Below are positions 39,861 to 48,588 of a DNA stretch of 52,283 nt, in pieces; within the stretch, counting starts at the first letter, position 1; each line of letters opens with the position of its first letter. This DNA comes from Methylobacterium crusticola (GTDB lineage: Bacteria > Pseudomonadota > Alphaproteobacteria > Rhizobiales > Beijerinckiaceae). Made by a program: the position numbers and the translations under genes. The notes below the pieces were generated by a model, which was given only the letters and a program-made list of their open reading frames with translations, was not told the DNA's origin and did no database searches. The stretch lies in NCBI RefSeq assembly GCF_003574465.1, contig NZ_QOWC01000026.1, positions 1 to 52,283 of the forward strand, given 5' to 3'.

Positions 39861-42800
39861 ATGAACCGCCTGATCGACTTCGCCCTGCGCCAGCGGGTGC
39901 TGGTGGTGCTGCTCTTCGCGGCGGTGCTCGCCATCGGCTACGGCAGCTTCCGCCAGCTCAACATCGAGGCCTACCCGGACCCGGTGCCGCCCCTCGTCGA
40001 CGTGATCACGCAGAGCTCCGGCCAGTCGGCCGAGGAGATCGAGCGCTACATCACGATCCCGCTCGAGGTGCAGCTCGCCGGCATCCCGAACGCCACCGTG
40101 GTGCGCACCATCTCGGTGTTCGGCCTCTCGGACGTGAAGATCCAGTTCACCTACGACTTCACCTACTACGAGGCGCTCCAGCGGGTCCTCAACCGGCTCT
40201 CGCAGCTCGCGCCCCTGCCGGGCAACGCCCAGCCGCAGATCTCCCCGACGAGCCCGATCGGCGAGATCATGCGCTACAAGGTGGTGGGGCCGGAGGGCTT
40301 CTCCACCACAGACCTCAAGACCCTGCAGGACTGGGTGCTCCAGCGCCGCTTCAAGGCGATCCCGGGCGTCGTCGACGTCACGGCCTTCGGCGGCAAGACC
40401 AAGGAGTTCGAGGTCGCGGTCGACCTGCGCAAGCTCCAGGCCCAGGGGCTGACCCTGGTGCAGCTCGTCAGCGCCCTCAACAACTCGAGCACCAACGTGG
40501 GCGGCCAGACCCTCAACGTCGGCGAGCAATCGGCGGTGGTGCGGGGCATCGGGCTGATCCGGGACGTGGAGGACATCCGCAACACCATGCTGACGCAGGT
40601 GGGCGGGGTGCCGGTGCTGATCCGGGACGTGGCGGAGGTGCAGGTCAGCAACGCGCCCCGCCTCGGCATCGTCGGCCACGACCGCGACGGCGACATCGTC
40701 GAGGGCATCGTGCTGCTGCGCCGCGGCGGGCAGAGCCTGCCCACGATCCGGCGGGTCGAGGCGGAGATCGACAAGATCAACGGCAGCGGCATCCTGCCGC
40801 CGGGCGTCCAGATCGTGCCGATCTACGACCGCAGCGCCCTCATCCACACCACCACCCACACGGTGCTGCACAACCTGGTGTTCGGCGTCGTGCTGGTGTT
40901 CCTGGTGCAGTGGCTGTTCCTCGGCAGCCTGAAGAGCGCCATCATCGTGGCGGCCACGATCCCGTTCGCCCTCGGCTTCGCCATCACCATCATGGTGGCG
41001 CGGGGCGACTCGGCGAACCTCCTGTCGCTCGGCGCGATCGATTTCGGCCTGATCGTCGACGCCACGGTGATCATGGTGGAGAACATCTTCCGCCACCTCG
41101 CCGAGCACCAGGGCACGGGCCCGCGCGGCGGCGCGGTCAAGCTCCGGCTGGTGGCGACCGCCGCCCACGAGGTCAACCGGGCGATCTTCTTCTCCGCCTC
41201 GATCATCATCGTGGGCTTCCTGCCGCTCTTCACCCTGACGGGGGTCGAGGGCCACATCTTCGGCCCGATGGCCAAGACCTACGCGTACGCGCTGATCGGG
41301 GGCCTGCTCGCCACCTACACGGTGTCGCCGGCCCTGAGCGCCATCATCCTGCCCAACCACGTGGAGGAGCGCGACACCTTCGTGGTCAAGGGGCTGCGGG
41401 CCATGTTCCGGCCGCTCCAGCGCTTCACGCAGGCGAACCGGGTCCTGACCGTCCTGGCGACGCTCGCGGTGCTCGGGGCGACGGGCGTCGGCATCCGCTC
41501 CCTCGGCCTCGAGTTCCTGCCCAAGCTCGAGGAGGGCAACCTCTGGATCCGGGCCACCATGCCGGCCTCGATCTCCCTCGAGGCCGGCAACCCCTACGTC
41601 GAGCGCATACGCGCCCTGATCGGCTCCTACCCGGAGGTGACCACGGTGGTGTCGCACCAGGGCCGGCCCGACGACGGCACCGACGCCACGGGCTTCTTCA
41701 ACGTCGAGATCCTGGCGCCCCTGAAGCCCGCCGACGAGTGGCGCCCCGGCATGACCAAGGAGAAGCTCGTCGACGCGATGTCGGCGCGCCTCGCGGCCGA
41801 GCTGCCGGGCGTCGAGTTCAACTTCTCGCAGTACATCCAGGACAACGTCCAGGAGGCCGCCTCGGGCGTGAAGGGCGAGAACTCGGTCAAGATCTACGGC
41901 ACCGACCTCGCCGAGCTCGCCCGCACCGCCGACGACATCAAGGCCGCCCTCGCCACCGTGCCGGGCGTGACGGACCTCGCGGTCTTCACCTCCCTGGGCC
42001 AGCCCACGGTGCGCATCGACATCGACCGCGCCCGGGCGGCGCGCTACGGCCTGACGCCGGGCGACATCGCCACCACGCTCCAGGCCGCGATCGGCGGCCA
42101 GACCGCGGGCGACCTCTACGAGTACGGCAGCGACCGGCACTTCCCCATGCGGGTGCGGCTCGCGCCCGAGTACCGCCGCTCCCTCGAGACCATCCGCAAC
42201 ATCACGGTGGGGGCCGCCACCCCGAACGGCGGCGTCGTGCAGGTCCCGCTCACCGAGATCGCGCGGGTCGAGCTCGTCTCGGGCGCCGCCTTCATCTACC
42301 GGGAGAACCAGGAGCGCTACATCCCGGTGAAGTTCAGCGTGCGCGGGCGCGACCTCGGCAGCGCCGTGCTGGAGGCGCAGGCCCGCGTCGCCGAGGCCGT
42401 GCAGATGCCGGCGGGCTACCACCTCGAGTGGGTCGGCGAGTTCAGCAACCTCCAGGGCGCGATCGAGCGGCTGAAGCTCGTGGTGCCGCTCACCATCGCG
42501 CTGATCGCGCTCCTGCTCTACGTCAACTTCGCCTCGCTCACCGACACGCTCCTGACCCTCAGCGTGATCCCGATGGCGCTCATCGGCGGCATCTTCGCCC
42601 TCGTCGTCACCGGCACGGCGTTCTCGGTCTCGGCCGCGATCGGCTTCATCGCGCTGTTCGGCATCTCCACCATGGAGGGCGTGATCCTGCTCTCCTACTG
42701 CAACCAGCTCCTCGACCAGGGCTGGGCCCGGGCTCAGGCGATCCGGCACGCCGCCGACGTGCGCATGCGGCCCGTGATGATGACCTGCGTCGCCGCCTGC

Positions 42801-43001
42801 GTCGGCCTGCTGCCGGCGGCGATCTCCACGGGCATCGGCTCGCAGGTGCAGAAGCCGCTCGCGCTCGTCGTGGTCGGCGGCATCCTGCTCGCCCCGATCC
42901 TGATCCTGGTGGTGCTGCCGGTCCTGATCGCGGCCTTCTCGCGCCACCGCGTCCGCACGGCGCCTGTCGCCCCCGCGCGACAGCCCGAGCCGGCCGAATA
43001 G
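39861..43001 (+). CDS. RND efflux pump, heavy-metal (CzcA-like) type
   Basis: 1046-aa inner-membrane proton antiporter with 12 helices and two large periplasmic loops. N-terminal MNRLIDFALRQRVLVVLL and NIEAYPDPVPPLVDVITQ are typical of the HME (heavy metal efflux) branch. TM4 holds GAIDFGLIVDATVIMVEN, the two-Asp motif of divalent-metal pumps rather than the Cu/Ag version. The C-terminal half has FGISTMEGVILLSYCNQLLDQG where most HME pumps have NGI or NGV, so an expected Asn is replaced. Substrates could be Zn, Co, Ni or Cd, or non-metals; this cannot be settled from sequence. Works with the adaptor and the outer membrane factor on either side. Confidence 0.9.
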   Translation: MNRLIDFALRQRVLVVLLFAAVLAIGYGSFRQLNIEAYPDPVPPLVDVITQSSGQSAEEIERYITIPLEVQLAGIPNATVVRTISVFGLSDVKIQFTYDFTYYEALQRVLNRLSQLAPLPGNAQPQISPTSPIGEIMRYKVVGPEGFSTTDLKTLQDWVLQRRFKAIPGVVDVTAFGGKTKEFEVAVDLRKLQAQGLTLVQLVSALNNSSTNVGGQTLNVGEQSAVVRGIGLIRDVEDIRNTMLTQVGGVPVLIRDVAEVQVSNAPRLGIVGHDRDGDIVEGIVLLRRGGQSLPTIRRVEAEIDKINGSGILPPGVQIVPIYDRSALIHTTTHTVLHNLVFGVVLVFLVQWLFLGSLKSAIIVAATIPFALGFAITIMVARGDSANLLSLGAIDFGLIVDATVIMVENIFRHLAEHQGTGPRGGAVKLRLVATAAHEVNRAIFFSASIIIVGFLPLFTLTGVEGHIFGPMAKTYAYALIGGLLATYTVSPALSAIILPNHVEERDTFVVKGLRAMFRPLQRFTQANRVLTVLATLAVLGATGVGIRSLGLEFLPKLEEGNLWIRATMPASISLEAGNPYVERIRALIGSYPEVTTVVSHQGRPDDGTDATGFFNVEILAPLKPADEWRPGMTKEKLVDAMSARLAAELPGVEFNFSQYIQDNVQEAASGVKGENSVKIYGTDLAELARTADDIKAALATVPGVTDLAVFTSLGQPTVRIDIDRARAARYGLTPGDIATTLQAAIGGQTAGDLYEYGSDRHFPMRVRLAPEYRRSLETIRNITVGAATPNGGVVQVPLTEIARVELVSGAAFIYRENQERYIPVKFSVRGRDLGSAVLEAQARVAEAVQMPAGYHLEWVGEFSNLQGAIERLKLVVPLTIALIALLLYVNFASLTDTLLTLSVIPMALIGGIFALVVTGTAFSVSAAIGFIALFGISTMEGVILLSYCNQLLDQGWARAQAIRHAADVRMRPVMMTCVAACVGLLPAAISTGIGSQVQKPLALVVVGGILLAPILILVVLPVLIAAFSRHRVRTAPVAPARQPEPAE

Positions 43002-43004
43002 GCT

Positions 43005-44636
43005 ATGCAGCCCGGACGCCGCGCGCCCGCGCCCCCTCTCGCCGACAGACCGGTGCCCGCCCTCTCCCCCCGTCGACCGACCGACACCCGCCCGCGCGGC
43101 CGGGCCGCGGCCCTGGCCGCCCGCCCCCGGGCCGCGGTCAGGGCCCTGGCGGCCGCGCTCCTGCTCGCCTCGGTCTCCGCCTGCATGGTCGGGCCCGACT
43201 TCCGGGGCGCCGCCCCGCCGCCCGTCGGGCGCTACACCCGCGAGCCCCTGCGCGACCCGGAGGTGCCCGCGGGCGCCCGCGAGGGCGGCGCCGTGCGCCA
43301 GACCTTCGCGCCCGGCCTCGACGTCCCGGGCGCCTGGTGGACGCTGTTCCGCTCCAAGGCCCTCACCAGCCTCGTCACCGAGGCGCTCGCGCGCAACCCG
43401 ACCCTCGAGGCGGCCCAGGCCTCCCTGCGCGCCGCGCGGGCCAACGCCGAGGCGCAGCGCGGCGCGCTCTTCCCCCAGGTCGCCTTCGGCGGCCAGGCCT
43501 CCGCCAACAAGGCGCCGGGCGGGGACCTGCAATCGCCGCTGAACGACAACTCGCTCACCTACAGCCTCGTCACCCCGCAGGTGACCGTGAGCTTCGTGCC
43601 CGACGTGTTCGGGGGCACGCGGCGGGCGCTCGAATCGCTCGAGGCCCAGACCGAGGTCCAGCGCTGGCAGCTGGAGGCGGCCTACCTCAGCCTGACCGCC
43701 AACGTGGTGGCGGCGGCGATCCAGGAGGCGGCCCTGCGGGGCCAGATCGCCGCCACCGAGAAGGTGATCCAGGCCCAGACCGACCTCCTCACCCTGATCA
43801 CCAAGCAGTCGAATGCCGGGCAGGTGGCGGGCGCCGACGTGGTGCAGCAATCGGCCCTGCTCGCCCAGTCCCAGCAGCTGCTGCCGCCGCTCCAGCGGGC
43901 GCTGGCGCAGCAGCGCAACCTCCTGACGGCGCTCGTGGGCCGCCTCCCGAGCGAGGAGGTGAGCCAGACCTTCACCCTCTCCGCGCTGCACCTGCCCCGC
44001 ACCCTGCCGGTCAGCCTGCCCTCGCGCCTGATCCAGCAGCGCCCCGACGTGAAGGCCGCCGAGGCCGCCGTGCACGCGGCGAGCGCGCAGGTCGGCGTCG
44101 CGGTGGCGGCCCGCCTGCCGCAATTCACGCTCTCGGGCGTGGCGGGCGCCAGCGCCACGAACTTCGCGAACCTCCTCAACCCGGCGGCGAGCCTGTGGAC
44201 GGTGGCGGGGGCGGTGGCCCAGCCCCTGTTCGACGCCGGCACGCTGTTCCGCCGCCAGCGCGCCGCCGAGGAGGGGCTGGTCCAGGCCCAGGCGCAGTAC
44301 CGCGCCACCGTGATCACCGCCTTCCAGAACGTCGCCGACGCCCTGCGGGCGCTGCAGGCCGACGCCCGCGCCGTGGCGGCGGCCGGCGCGGCCCTGACGG
44401 CGAGCCAGCAGAGCGTCGAGCTCGTGCGCAAGCAGTTCTCGCTCGGGGCCGTCAGCAGCGCCTCCCTGCTGATCACGCAATCCGCCTACCTGCAGGCCCT
44501 GGTGAGCCAGAGCCAGGCCCAGGCCAACCAGTACGCCGACACCGCCGCCCTGTTCCAGGCCCTCGGCGGCGGCTGGTGGAACCGCCAGGACGTCAGGCCG
44601 GCCCGCGAGCCGGCCGATCCCGCGCCGTTCCTGTGA
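43005..44636 (+). CDS. outer membrane efflux lipoprotein (NodT/TolC family)
   Basis: 543 aa. The lipobox VSAC places the lipid-anchored Cys at residue 60 after ALLLA, but 45 residues precede the hydrophobic part, so translation may begin downstream of ATG 43005. The OEP repeats run from ~85 to 530, for example WWTLFRSKALTSLVTEALARNPTLEAAQASLRAARA and, in the second half, LIQQRPDVKAAEAAVHAASAQVGVA. It forms the outer-membrane channel of the RND pump. It starts 3 bp after the pump stop codon. Its 3' end overlaps the convergent hxlR-type gene by 44 bp. Confidence 0.88.
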   Translation: MQPGRRAPAPPLADRPVPALSPRRPTDTRPRGRAAALAARPRAAVRALAAALLLASVSACMVGPDFRGAAPPPVGRYTREPLRDPEVPAGAREGGAVRQTFAPGLDVPGAWWTLFRSKALTSLVTEALARNPTLEAAQASLRAARANAEAQRGALFPQVAFGGQASANKAPGGDLQSPLNDNSLTYSLVTPQVTVSFVPDVFGGTRRALESLEAQTEVQRWQLEAAYLSLTANVVAAAIQEAALRGQIAATEKVIQAQTDLLTLITKQSNAGQVAGADVVQQSALLAQSQQLLPPLQRALAQQRNLLTALVGRLPSEEVSQTFTLSALHLPRTLPVSLPSRLIQQRPDVKAAEAAVHAASAQVGVAVAARLPQFTLSGVAGASATNFANLLNPAASLWTVAGAVAQPLFDAGTLFRRQRAAEEGLVQAQAQYRATVITAFQNVADALRALQADARAVAAAGAALTASQQSVELVRKQFSLGAVSSASLLITQSAYLQALVSQSQAQANQYADTAALFQALGGGWWNRQDVRPAREPADPAPFL

Positions 44637-44997
44637 GGGCGGGCGCGTCGTCCGGGCCGGCCGGCGCCGCGGCCGCGGCCGACATCCAGCGGTCGGCCCA
44701 GACCTCGATCGAGGCCATGATCGGCGCGAGGGACTGCCCCTTCTCGGTCAGCGCGTAGGCGACCCGCACGGGCGTCGAGGGCACGACGCGGCGCGTGACC
44801 AGGCCCTCGGCCTCGAGCTCCTTGAGCCGCTCGGCCAGGATGCGGTCGCCGACGACCTCGAGCCGCTGCGCCAGTTCGCCGAAGCGCAGCGGCCCGCCGG
44901 AGAGGACGCGCAGGATCAGCCCGTTCCAGCGCTTGCCGAGGAGGTCGAGGGCGCGCTGGTAGCGCGGGCAGAGATGGGGCGACAGGCGGGGGGCCAT
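44593..44997 (-). CDS. HxlR-family regulator with N-terminal Cys
   Basis: 134 aa, winged helix of the MarR-like HxlR type. CPRYQRALDLLGKRWNGLILRVLSGG at 10-35 has the family-defining Cys10 near the N-terminus, the residue oxidised or alkylated in YodB/HypR-like sensors. RFGELAQRLEVVGDRILAERLKELEAEGLVTRRV is the HTH and wing. ATG 44997 is the natural start. It is divergent from the azoreductase gene with a nested palindrome between them, the layout of a local quinone- or electrophile-responsive repressor (inference, by analogy to YodB-AzoR1). The last 44 bp overlap the efflux channel gene end to end. Confidence 0.88.
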   Translation of the reverse strand: MAPRLSPHLCPRYQRALDLLGKRWNGLILRVLSGGPLRFGELAQRLEVVGDRILAERLKELEAEGLVTRRVVPSTPVRVAYALTEKGQSLAPIMASIEVWADRWMSAAAAAPAGPDDAPALTGTARDRPARGPA

Positions 44998-45086
44998 GGT
45001 CCTGGAGATAGCGCCCCGCGCCGCCGCTCCAAGGCGCGGGCGGCCCGGCCCGGGCGATCGCCGCCGGGGCTTGTGCGCCAGTGCAC

Positions 45087-45109
45087 TTCCTTTTAGGAAG
45101 CAGCTTCCT
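45087..45109. promoter_or_regulatory. overlapping palindromes between hxlR-type and azoR genes
   Basis: AGGAAGC-A-GCTTCCT (45095-45109, perfect 7-bp arms) overlaps TTCCT-TTT-AGGAA (45087-45099). The pair presents three alternating TTCC/GGAA half-sites, 43 bp upstream of the azoR start, in the AT-richest part of the divergent region. A dimer or two dimers of the HxlR protein could bind here and block the azoR promoter. Confidence 0.65.
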
Positions 45110-45151
45110 ATCTGGATGTCCGCCGGGGCGACCGGCGCAGGGACGACCGCC

Positions 45152-45784
45152 ATGACCCGCCTCCTCCACATCGACAGCTCGGCCTCCGGCGAGGCCTCGG
45201 CCTCGCGCCGGCTCACCGGCGCCCTCGTGCGCGCCTGGCGCCAGGCGGATCCGGGCCTCGCCGTCGTGGCGCGCGACCTCGGCGCGCACCCGGTCCCGCA
45301 CCTCGGCGAGGACGGCGTCGCGGCCCTGCGGCGGGGCGAGACCGCGAGCCCGGCGCAGGCCGAGGTCCGCCGCGTCTCCGACGCGCTCCTCGACGAGGTC
45401 GAGGCCGCCGACGTGCTGGTGATCGGCTCGCCGATGTACAATTTCAGCCTCTCGACGCCGCTCAAGGGCTGGTTCGACCACGTGCTCCGGGCGGGCCGCA
45501 GCTTCCGCTACACGCCGGAGGGCCCGCAGGGCCTGCTCGGGGGCCGGCGGGCGATCCTGGTGATGACCCGCGGCGGGCTCTACTCCGAGGGCTCGGGGCT
45601 CGCGCGCAACCACCAGGAGCCGTACCTGCGCTCGCTCCTGGGCTTCGTCGGCATCACCGACGTGACGGCGATCGTCGCGGAAGGGCTGGGCCTGAGCCCC
45701 GAGGGCCGCGACGCGAGCCTGGCCCGGGCCGAGGCCGCGATCACCGACCTCGTGGCGCGCGAGCGCGCGGGCGCCGCGGCCTGA
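45152..45784 (+). CDS. azoR: FMN-dependent NADH-azoreductase
   Basis: 210-aa flavodoxin-fold enzyme. LLHIDSSASGEASASRRL (phosphate-binding loop), DVLVIGSPMYNFSLSTPLKGWFDHVLRAGRSFRYTPEGPQGLL (AzoR signature, read in parts) and AILVMTRGGLYSEG are all present. Reduces quinones and azo compounds by two electrons with NADH, protecting against quinone thiol damage. ATG 45152 follows CAGGGACGACCGCC. Divergent from the HxlR-type regulator and probably under its control. Confidence 0.93.
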   Translation: MTRLLHIDSSASGEASASRRLTGALVRAWRQADPGLAVVARDLGAHPVPHLGEDGVAALRRGETASPAQAEVRRVSDALLDEVEAADVLVIGSPMYNFSLSTPLKGWFDHVLRAGRSFRYTPEGPQGLLGGRRAILVMTRGGLYSEGSGLARNHQEPYLRSLLGFVGITDVTAIVAEGLGLSPEGRDASLARAEAAITDLVARERAGAAA

Positions 45785-45982
45785 GGGCGATCACCGGACC
45801 TGAACCCTCGGCGCCGCGCTCGAGGGCCCGCCGCGGCGGCGCCACGATCCCGGCGGCGGGGGCCCGCTTTCAGGCAGCGCCGCCGGCCGGGCCGGGATAG
45901 GCTCGCGGCCGCCCCGGCGCGGGCGCGCCGCCGGGATGCGCCGGCGCCGGGGCGAGGCCGACGTCACACGAGGAGGAACCCC

Positions 45983-46921
45983 ATGAGCTGGCACGGTGCC
46001 GAGGACCCGATCCCGGGCCATCCCCTGAGCTGCGAGGCGATCGAGACCCTGATCGTGCCGCGGGCCCGCGACATCGGCTCGTTCGAGGTCCGGCGGGCGC
46101 TGCCCTCGGCCCAGCGGCAGATGGTCGGGCCGTTCATCTTCTTCGACCAGATGGGACCGGCGGAGTTCCTGCTCGGGCAGGGGATGGACGTGCGGCCCCA
46201 CCCGCATATCGGCCTCTCGACCGTCACCTACCTGTTCGACGGCGAGATCATGCACCGCGACAGCCTGGGGACGGACCTGCCGATCCGCCCCGGCGAGCTC
46301 AACTGGATGACGGCCGGGCGCGGCATCACCCACTCGGAGCGGACCGCGGCCGGCCTGCGCCGGACCGGGTCGCGCCTGTTCGGCATCCAGGCCTGGGTGG
46401 CGCTCTCGGCCCGGGACGAGGAGCGCGACCCGGGCTTCGTGCACTACGATGCCGACGCGCTCCCGATCCTCGCGGGCGAGGGCAAGACCGTCCGGCTGAT
46501 CGCCGGCGAAGGGTTCGGGGCGCGCTCGCCGGTCGCGACGTCGAGCCCCCTCGTCTACGCCGACGTGCAGCTCGAGGCCGGGGCGAGCCTGCCCCTCGAC
46601 CCCGATTACGACGAGCGGGCGCTCTTCACGGTGTCGGGCGCGATCGAGATCGCGGGCGACGGCTTCGGGCCGGGGCAGCTCCTGGTCTTCCGGCCGGGCG
46701 ACCGCATCACCGTGCGGGCCCGCGAGGCCGCGCGCTTCATGGTGCTGGGCGGCGAGCCGATGGACGGGCCGCGCCACGTCTGGTGGAACTTCGTCTCCTC
46801 GCGCCCGGAGCGCATCGAGCAGGCCAAGGCCGACTGGAAGGCAGCCCGCTTCGACAGCGTGCCGGGCGAGACCGAGTTCATCCCGCTGCCGGAGCCGGTC
46901 CGGGTGCGGGCCGCGACCTGA
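45983..46921 (+). CDS. pirin-family protein
   Basis: 312 aa, two cupin domains. Metal ligands His73, His75, His117 and Glu119 (PHPHIGL and GRGITHSER) are intact, so the N-terminal cupin should bind iron and may have quercetinase-like dioxygenase activity, as reported for bacterial pirins. C-terminal cupin: [27 protein letters not shown]. Extended C-terminus [22 protein letters not shown] is typical. The ATG follows GGAGGAAC, a very good ribosome site. An intrinsic terminator ends the gene. Neighbours are an azoreductase and hydroxyquinol genes, so a link to aromatic metabolism is plausible. Confidence 0.9.
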   Translation: MSWHGAEDPIPGHPLSCEAIETLIVPRARDIGSFEVRRALPSAQRQMVGPFIFFDQMGPAEFLLGQGMDVRPHPHIGLSTVTYLFDGEIMHRDSLGTDLPIRPGELNWMTAGRGITHSERTAAGLRRTGSRLFGIQAWVALSARDEERDPGFVHYDADALPILAGEGKTVRLIAGEGFGARSPVATSSPLVYADVQLEAGASLPLDPDYDERALFTVSGAIEIAGDGFGPGQLLVFRPGDRITVRAREAARFMVLGGEPMDGPRHVWWNFVSSRPERIEQAKADWKAARFDSVPGETEFIPLPEPVRVRAAT

Positions 46922-46925
46922 TTCG

Positions 46926-46971
46926 GGCCCGCCGGGACCGCCCCGCGGCGTCCCGGCGGGCCGGCATTTTT
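46926..46971 (+). terminator. intrinsic terminator after the pirin gene
   Basis: GGCCCGCCGGGAC (46926-46938), 11-nt loop, GTCCCGGCGGGCC (46950-46962), a perfect 13-bp stem, then GGCA and TTTTT (46967-46971). The best terminator in the window; it separates the pirin gene from the hydroxyquinol operon. Confidence 0.85.
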
Positions 46972-46985
46972 CCGCCAGCCGGAAA
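46969..46985. promoter_or_regulatory. 17-bp palindrome upstream of the hydroxyquinol operon
   Basis: TTTCCG-CCAGC-CGGAAA, perfect 6-bp arms, overlapping the T-run of the pirin terminator and 110 bp before the Dabb gene. A regulator operator is possible; no good -35/-10 pair could be fixed beside it. The nearest is a weak TTATCG-N17-TATCAC at 47008-47036. Confidence 0.4.
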
Positions 46986-47094
46986 GCTGTTGCCCGCCCG
47001 CCGCGACTTATCGCCTCGATTCGCAAGAGCTATCACGCTGGGACGGCGCGAGGGGAGACCGGCAAGGGCCTCGGCGCGGGAGGGACGGCGATCG

Positions 47095-47412
47095 ATGATC
47101 AAGCACATCGTCATGTGGACGGTCGCCGGCGGCACGCCCCACGAGAAGGCCCTCAACGCCGGCCGCATCCGGGACGCGTTCGAGAGCCTGCGCGGCCGGA
47201 TCCCGGGCCTCCTGCACCTCGAGGTCGGGGTCGACGTCAGCCGCATCGACTACGCCTGCGACGTCGTCCTCTACAGCGAGTTCGACACGCCGGATTCCCT
47301 GGCGCGCTACGGCGCGCATCCCGAGCACCAGCGGGTGCGCTCCGAGATCGAGGGGCTGCGGGTCGGCCGGCACCAGGTGGACTACCCGGTCGGCGCCGCG
47401 GGAGGCCTGTGA
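47095..47412 (+). CDS. Dabb (stress-responsive A/B barrel) domain protein
   Basis: 105 aa. The family core begins MIKHIVMWTV with the conserved His4, and continues with FESLRGRIPGLLHLEVGVD and DVVLYSEFDTPDSLARYGAHPEHQRVRSE, a dimeric ferredoxin-like barrel. Members act as small enzymes or binding proteins in aromatic pathways, but none of the known activities can be assigned here. GGGAGGGACGG precedes the ATG. Its stop overlaps the ATG of the maleylacetate reductase gene (TGATG), so it is the first gene of the hydroxyquinol operon and may act on one of its intermediates. Confidence 0.85.
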   Translation: MIKHIVMWTVAGGTPHEKALNAGRIRDAFESLRGRIPGLLHLEVGVDVSRIDYACDVVLYSEFDTPDSLARYGAHPEHQRVRSEIEGLRVGRHQVDYPVGAAGGL

Positions 47413-48470
47413 TGGACGCCTTCGTGTACAATGCGGCGCCCACGCGGGTGATCTTCGGCAGCGGCACCCTGGCGGCGCTGCCCGGGGAGATCGAGCGCCT
47501 CGGCCGCCGCCGGGCGCTCGTCCTGTCGACCCCGCACCAGCGCGGCGAGGCCGAGGCCCTCGCCGCCGCCCTGGGCGGCCTCGCGGCCGGATCGTTCAGC
47601 GAGGCCGCCATGCACACCCCGGTCGCCGTCACGGCGGCGGCGGTCGAGCGCGTGCGGGCCCTCGGGGCCGATTGCACGGTCGCGGTCGGGGGCGGCTCGA
47701 CGACGGGGCTCGGCAAGGCCGTCGCGCTGCGCACCGGTCTCGACCAGATCGTGGTGCCGACGACCTACGCGGGCTCGGAGATGACGCCGATCCTCGGCCA
47801 GACCGAGGACGGGCTGAAGACCACCGAGCGCGCAGAGGCGATCCGGCCCGAGACGGTGATCTACGACGTCGACCTGACGCTGTCGCTGCCGGTGGCCCTC
47901 ACGGTGACGAGCGGCATGAACGCCATCGCGCACGCGGTCGAGGCGCTCTACGCGCGGGACGGCAACCCGGTGATCGGCCTGATGGCCGAGGAGGGCATCA
48001 GGGCGATGGCGGGCGCCCTGCCGCGCCTCGCCGCCGACGGGGGCGACCGCGCGGCGCGCTCCGACGCGCTCTACGGCGCCTGGCTCTGCGGCACCTGCCT
48101 CGGGGCCGTCGAGATGGCCCTGCACCACAAGCTCTGCCACGTCCTCGGCGGCAGCTTCGGGCTGCCGCACGCCGAGACCCACTGCGTCGTGCTCCCGCAC
48201 GCCACCGCCTACAACGCCGAGGCCGCGCCCGACGCCGTGGCACGGGTCGCCCGGGCGCTCGGCACGCGGGACGCGGCGGGCGGGCTCCACGACCTGGCCC
48301 GGGGGCTCGGGGCCCCGACCGCCCTCGCGGCCCTCGGCCTGCGCGAGGCCGACCTCGACCGCGCGGCGGAGATCGCCGCCGCCAGGCCCTACCCGAACCC
48401 GCGGCCGGTGGCGCGCGACGCCATCCGGCGGCTCCTCGGCGAGGCCTGGCAGGGCCGGCGGCCGATTTGA
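47412..48470 (+). CDS. maleylacetate reductase
   Basis: 352 aa. Reduces maleylacetate to 3-oxoadipate with NAD(P)H after ring cleavage of hydroxyquinol. Iron-alcohol-dehydrogenase fold: N-terminal dinucleotide region AVGGGSTTGLGKAVALRTGLDQIVVPTTYAGSEMTPILGQT (the TYAGSEMTP motif is characteristic of maleylacetate reductases) and C-terminal domain with HAVEALYARDGNPV and LHHKLCHVLGGSFGLPHAETHCVVLPH. The start codon overlaps the Dabb gene stop. It should act in order with the dioxygenase encoded next. Confidence 0.93.
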   Translation: MDAFVYNAAPTRVIFGSGTLAALPGEIERLGRRRALVLSTPHQRGEAEALAAALGGLAAGSFSEAAMHTPVAVTAAAVERVRALGADCTVAVGGGSTTGLGKAVALRTGLDQIVVPTTYAGSEMTPILGQTEDGLKTTERAEAIRPETVIYDVDLTLSLPVALTVTSGMNAIAHAVEALYARDGNPVIGLMAEEGIRAMAGALPRLAADGGDRAARSDALYGAWLCGTCLGAVEMALHHKLCHVLGGSFGLPHAETHCVVLPHATAYNAEAAPDAVARVARALGTRDAAGGLHDLARGLGAPTALAALGLREADLDRAAEIAAARPYPNPRPVARDAIRRLLGEAWQGRRPI

Positions 48471-48588
48471 GGATCGAGACGCGGCCCGGCCGGGTCCGGG
48501 CCACGGCGGGCGGCCCGGGCGGGGGCGGGCCGCCCGCGGGCGTGCCGGACGGCCCCGACCGAGACACCACGAACCGGGAGGAGATACC

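Noticed and set aside
39798..44480. 1560-codon leftward frame opposite the RND operon
   Set aside because: Antisense shadow: His/Arg/Glu/Gly-rich low complexity with no domain. The opposite strand encodes three clear efflux proteins.
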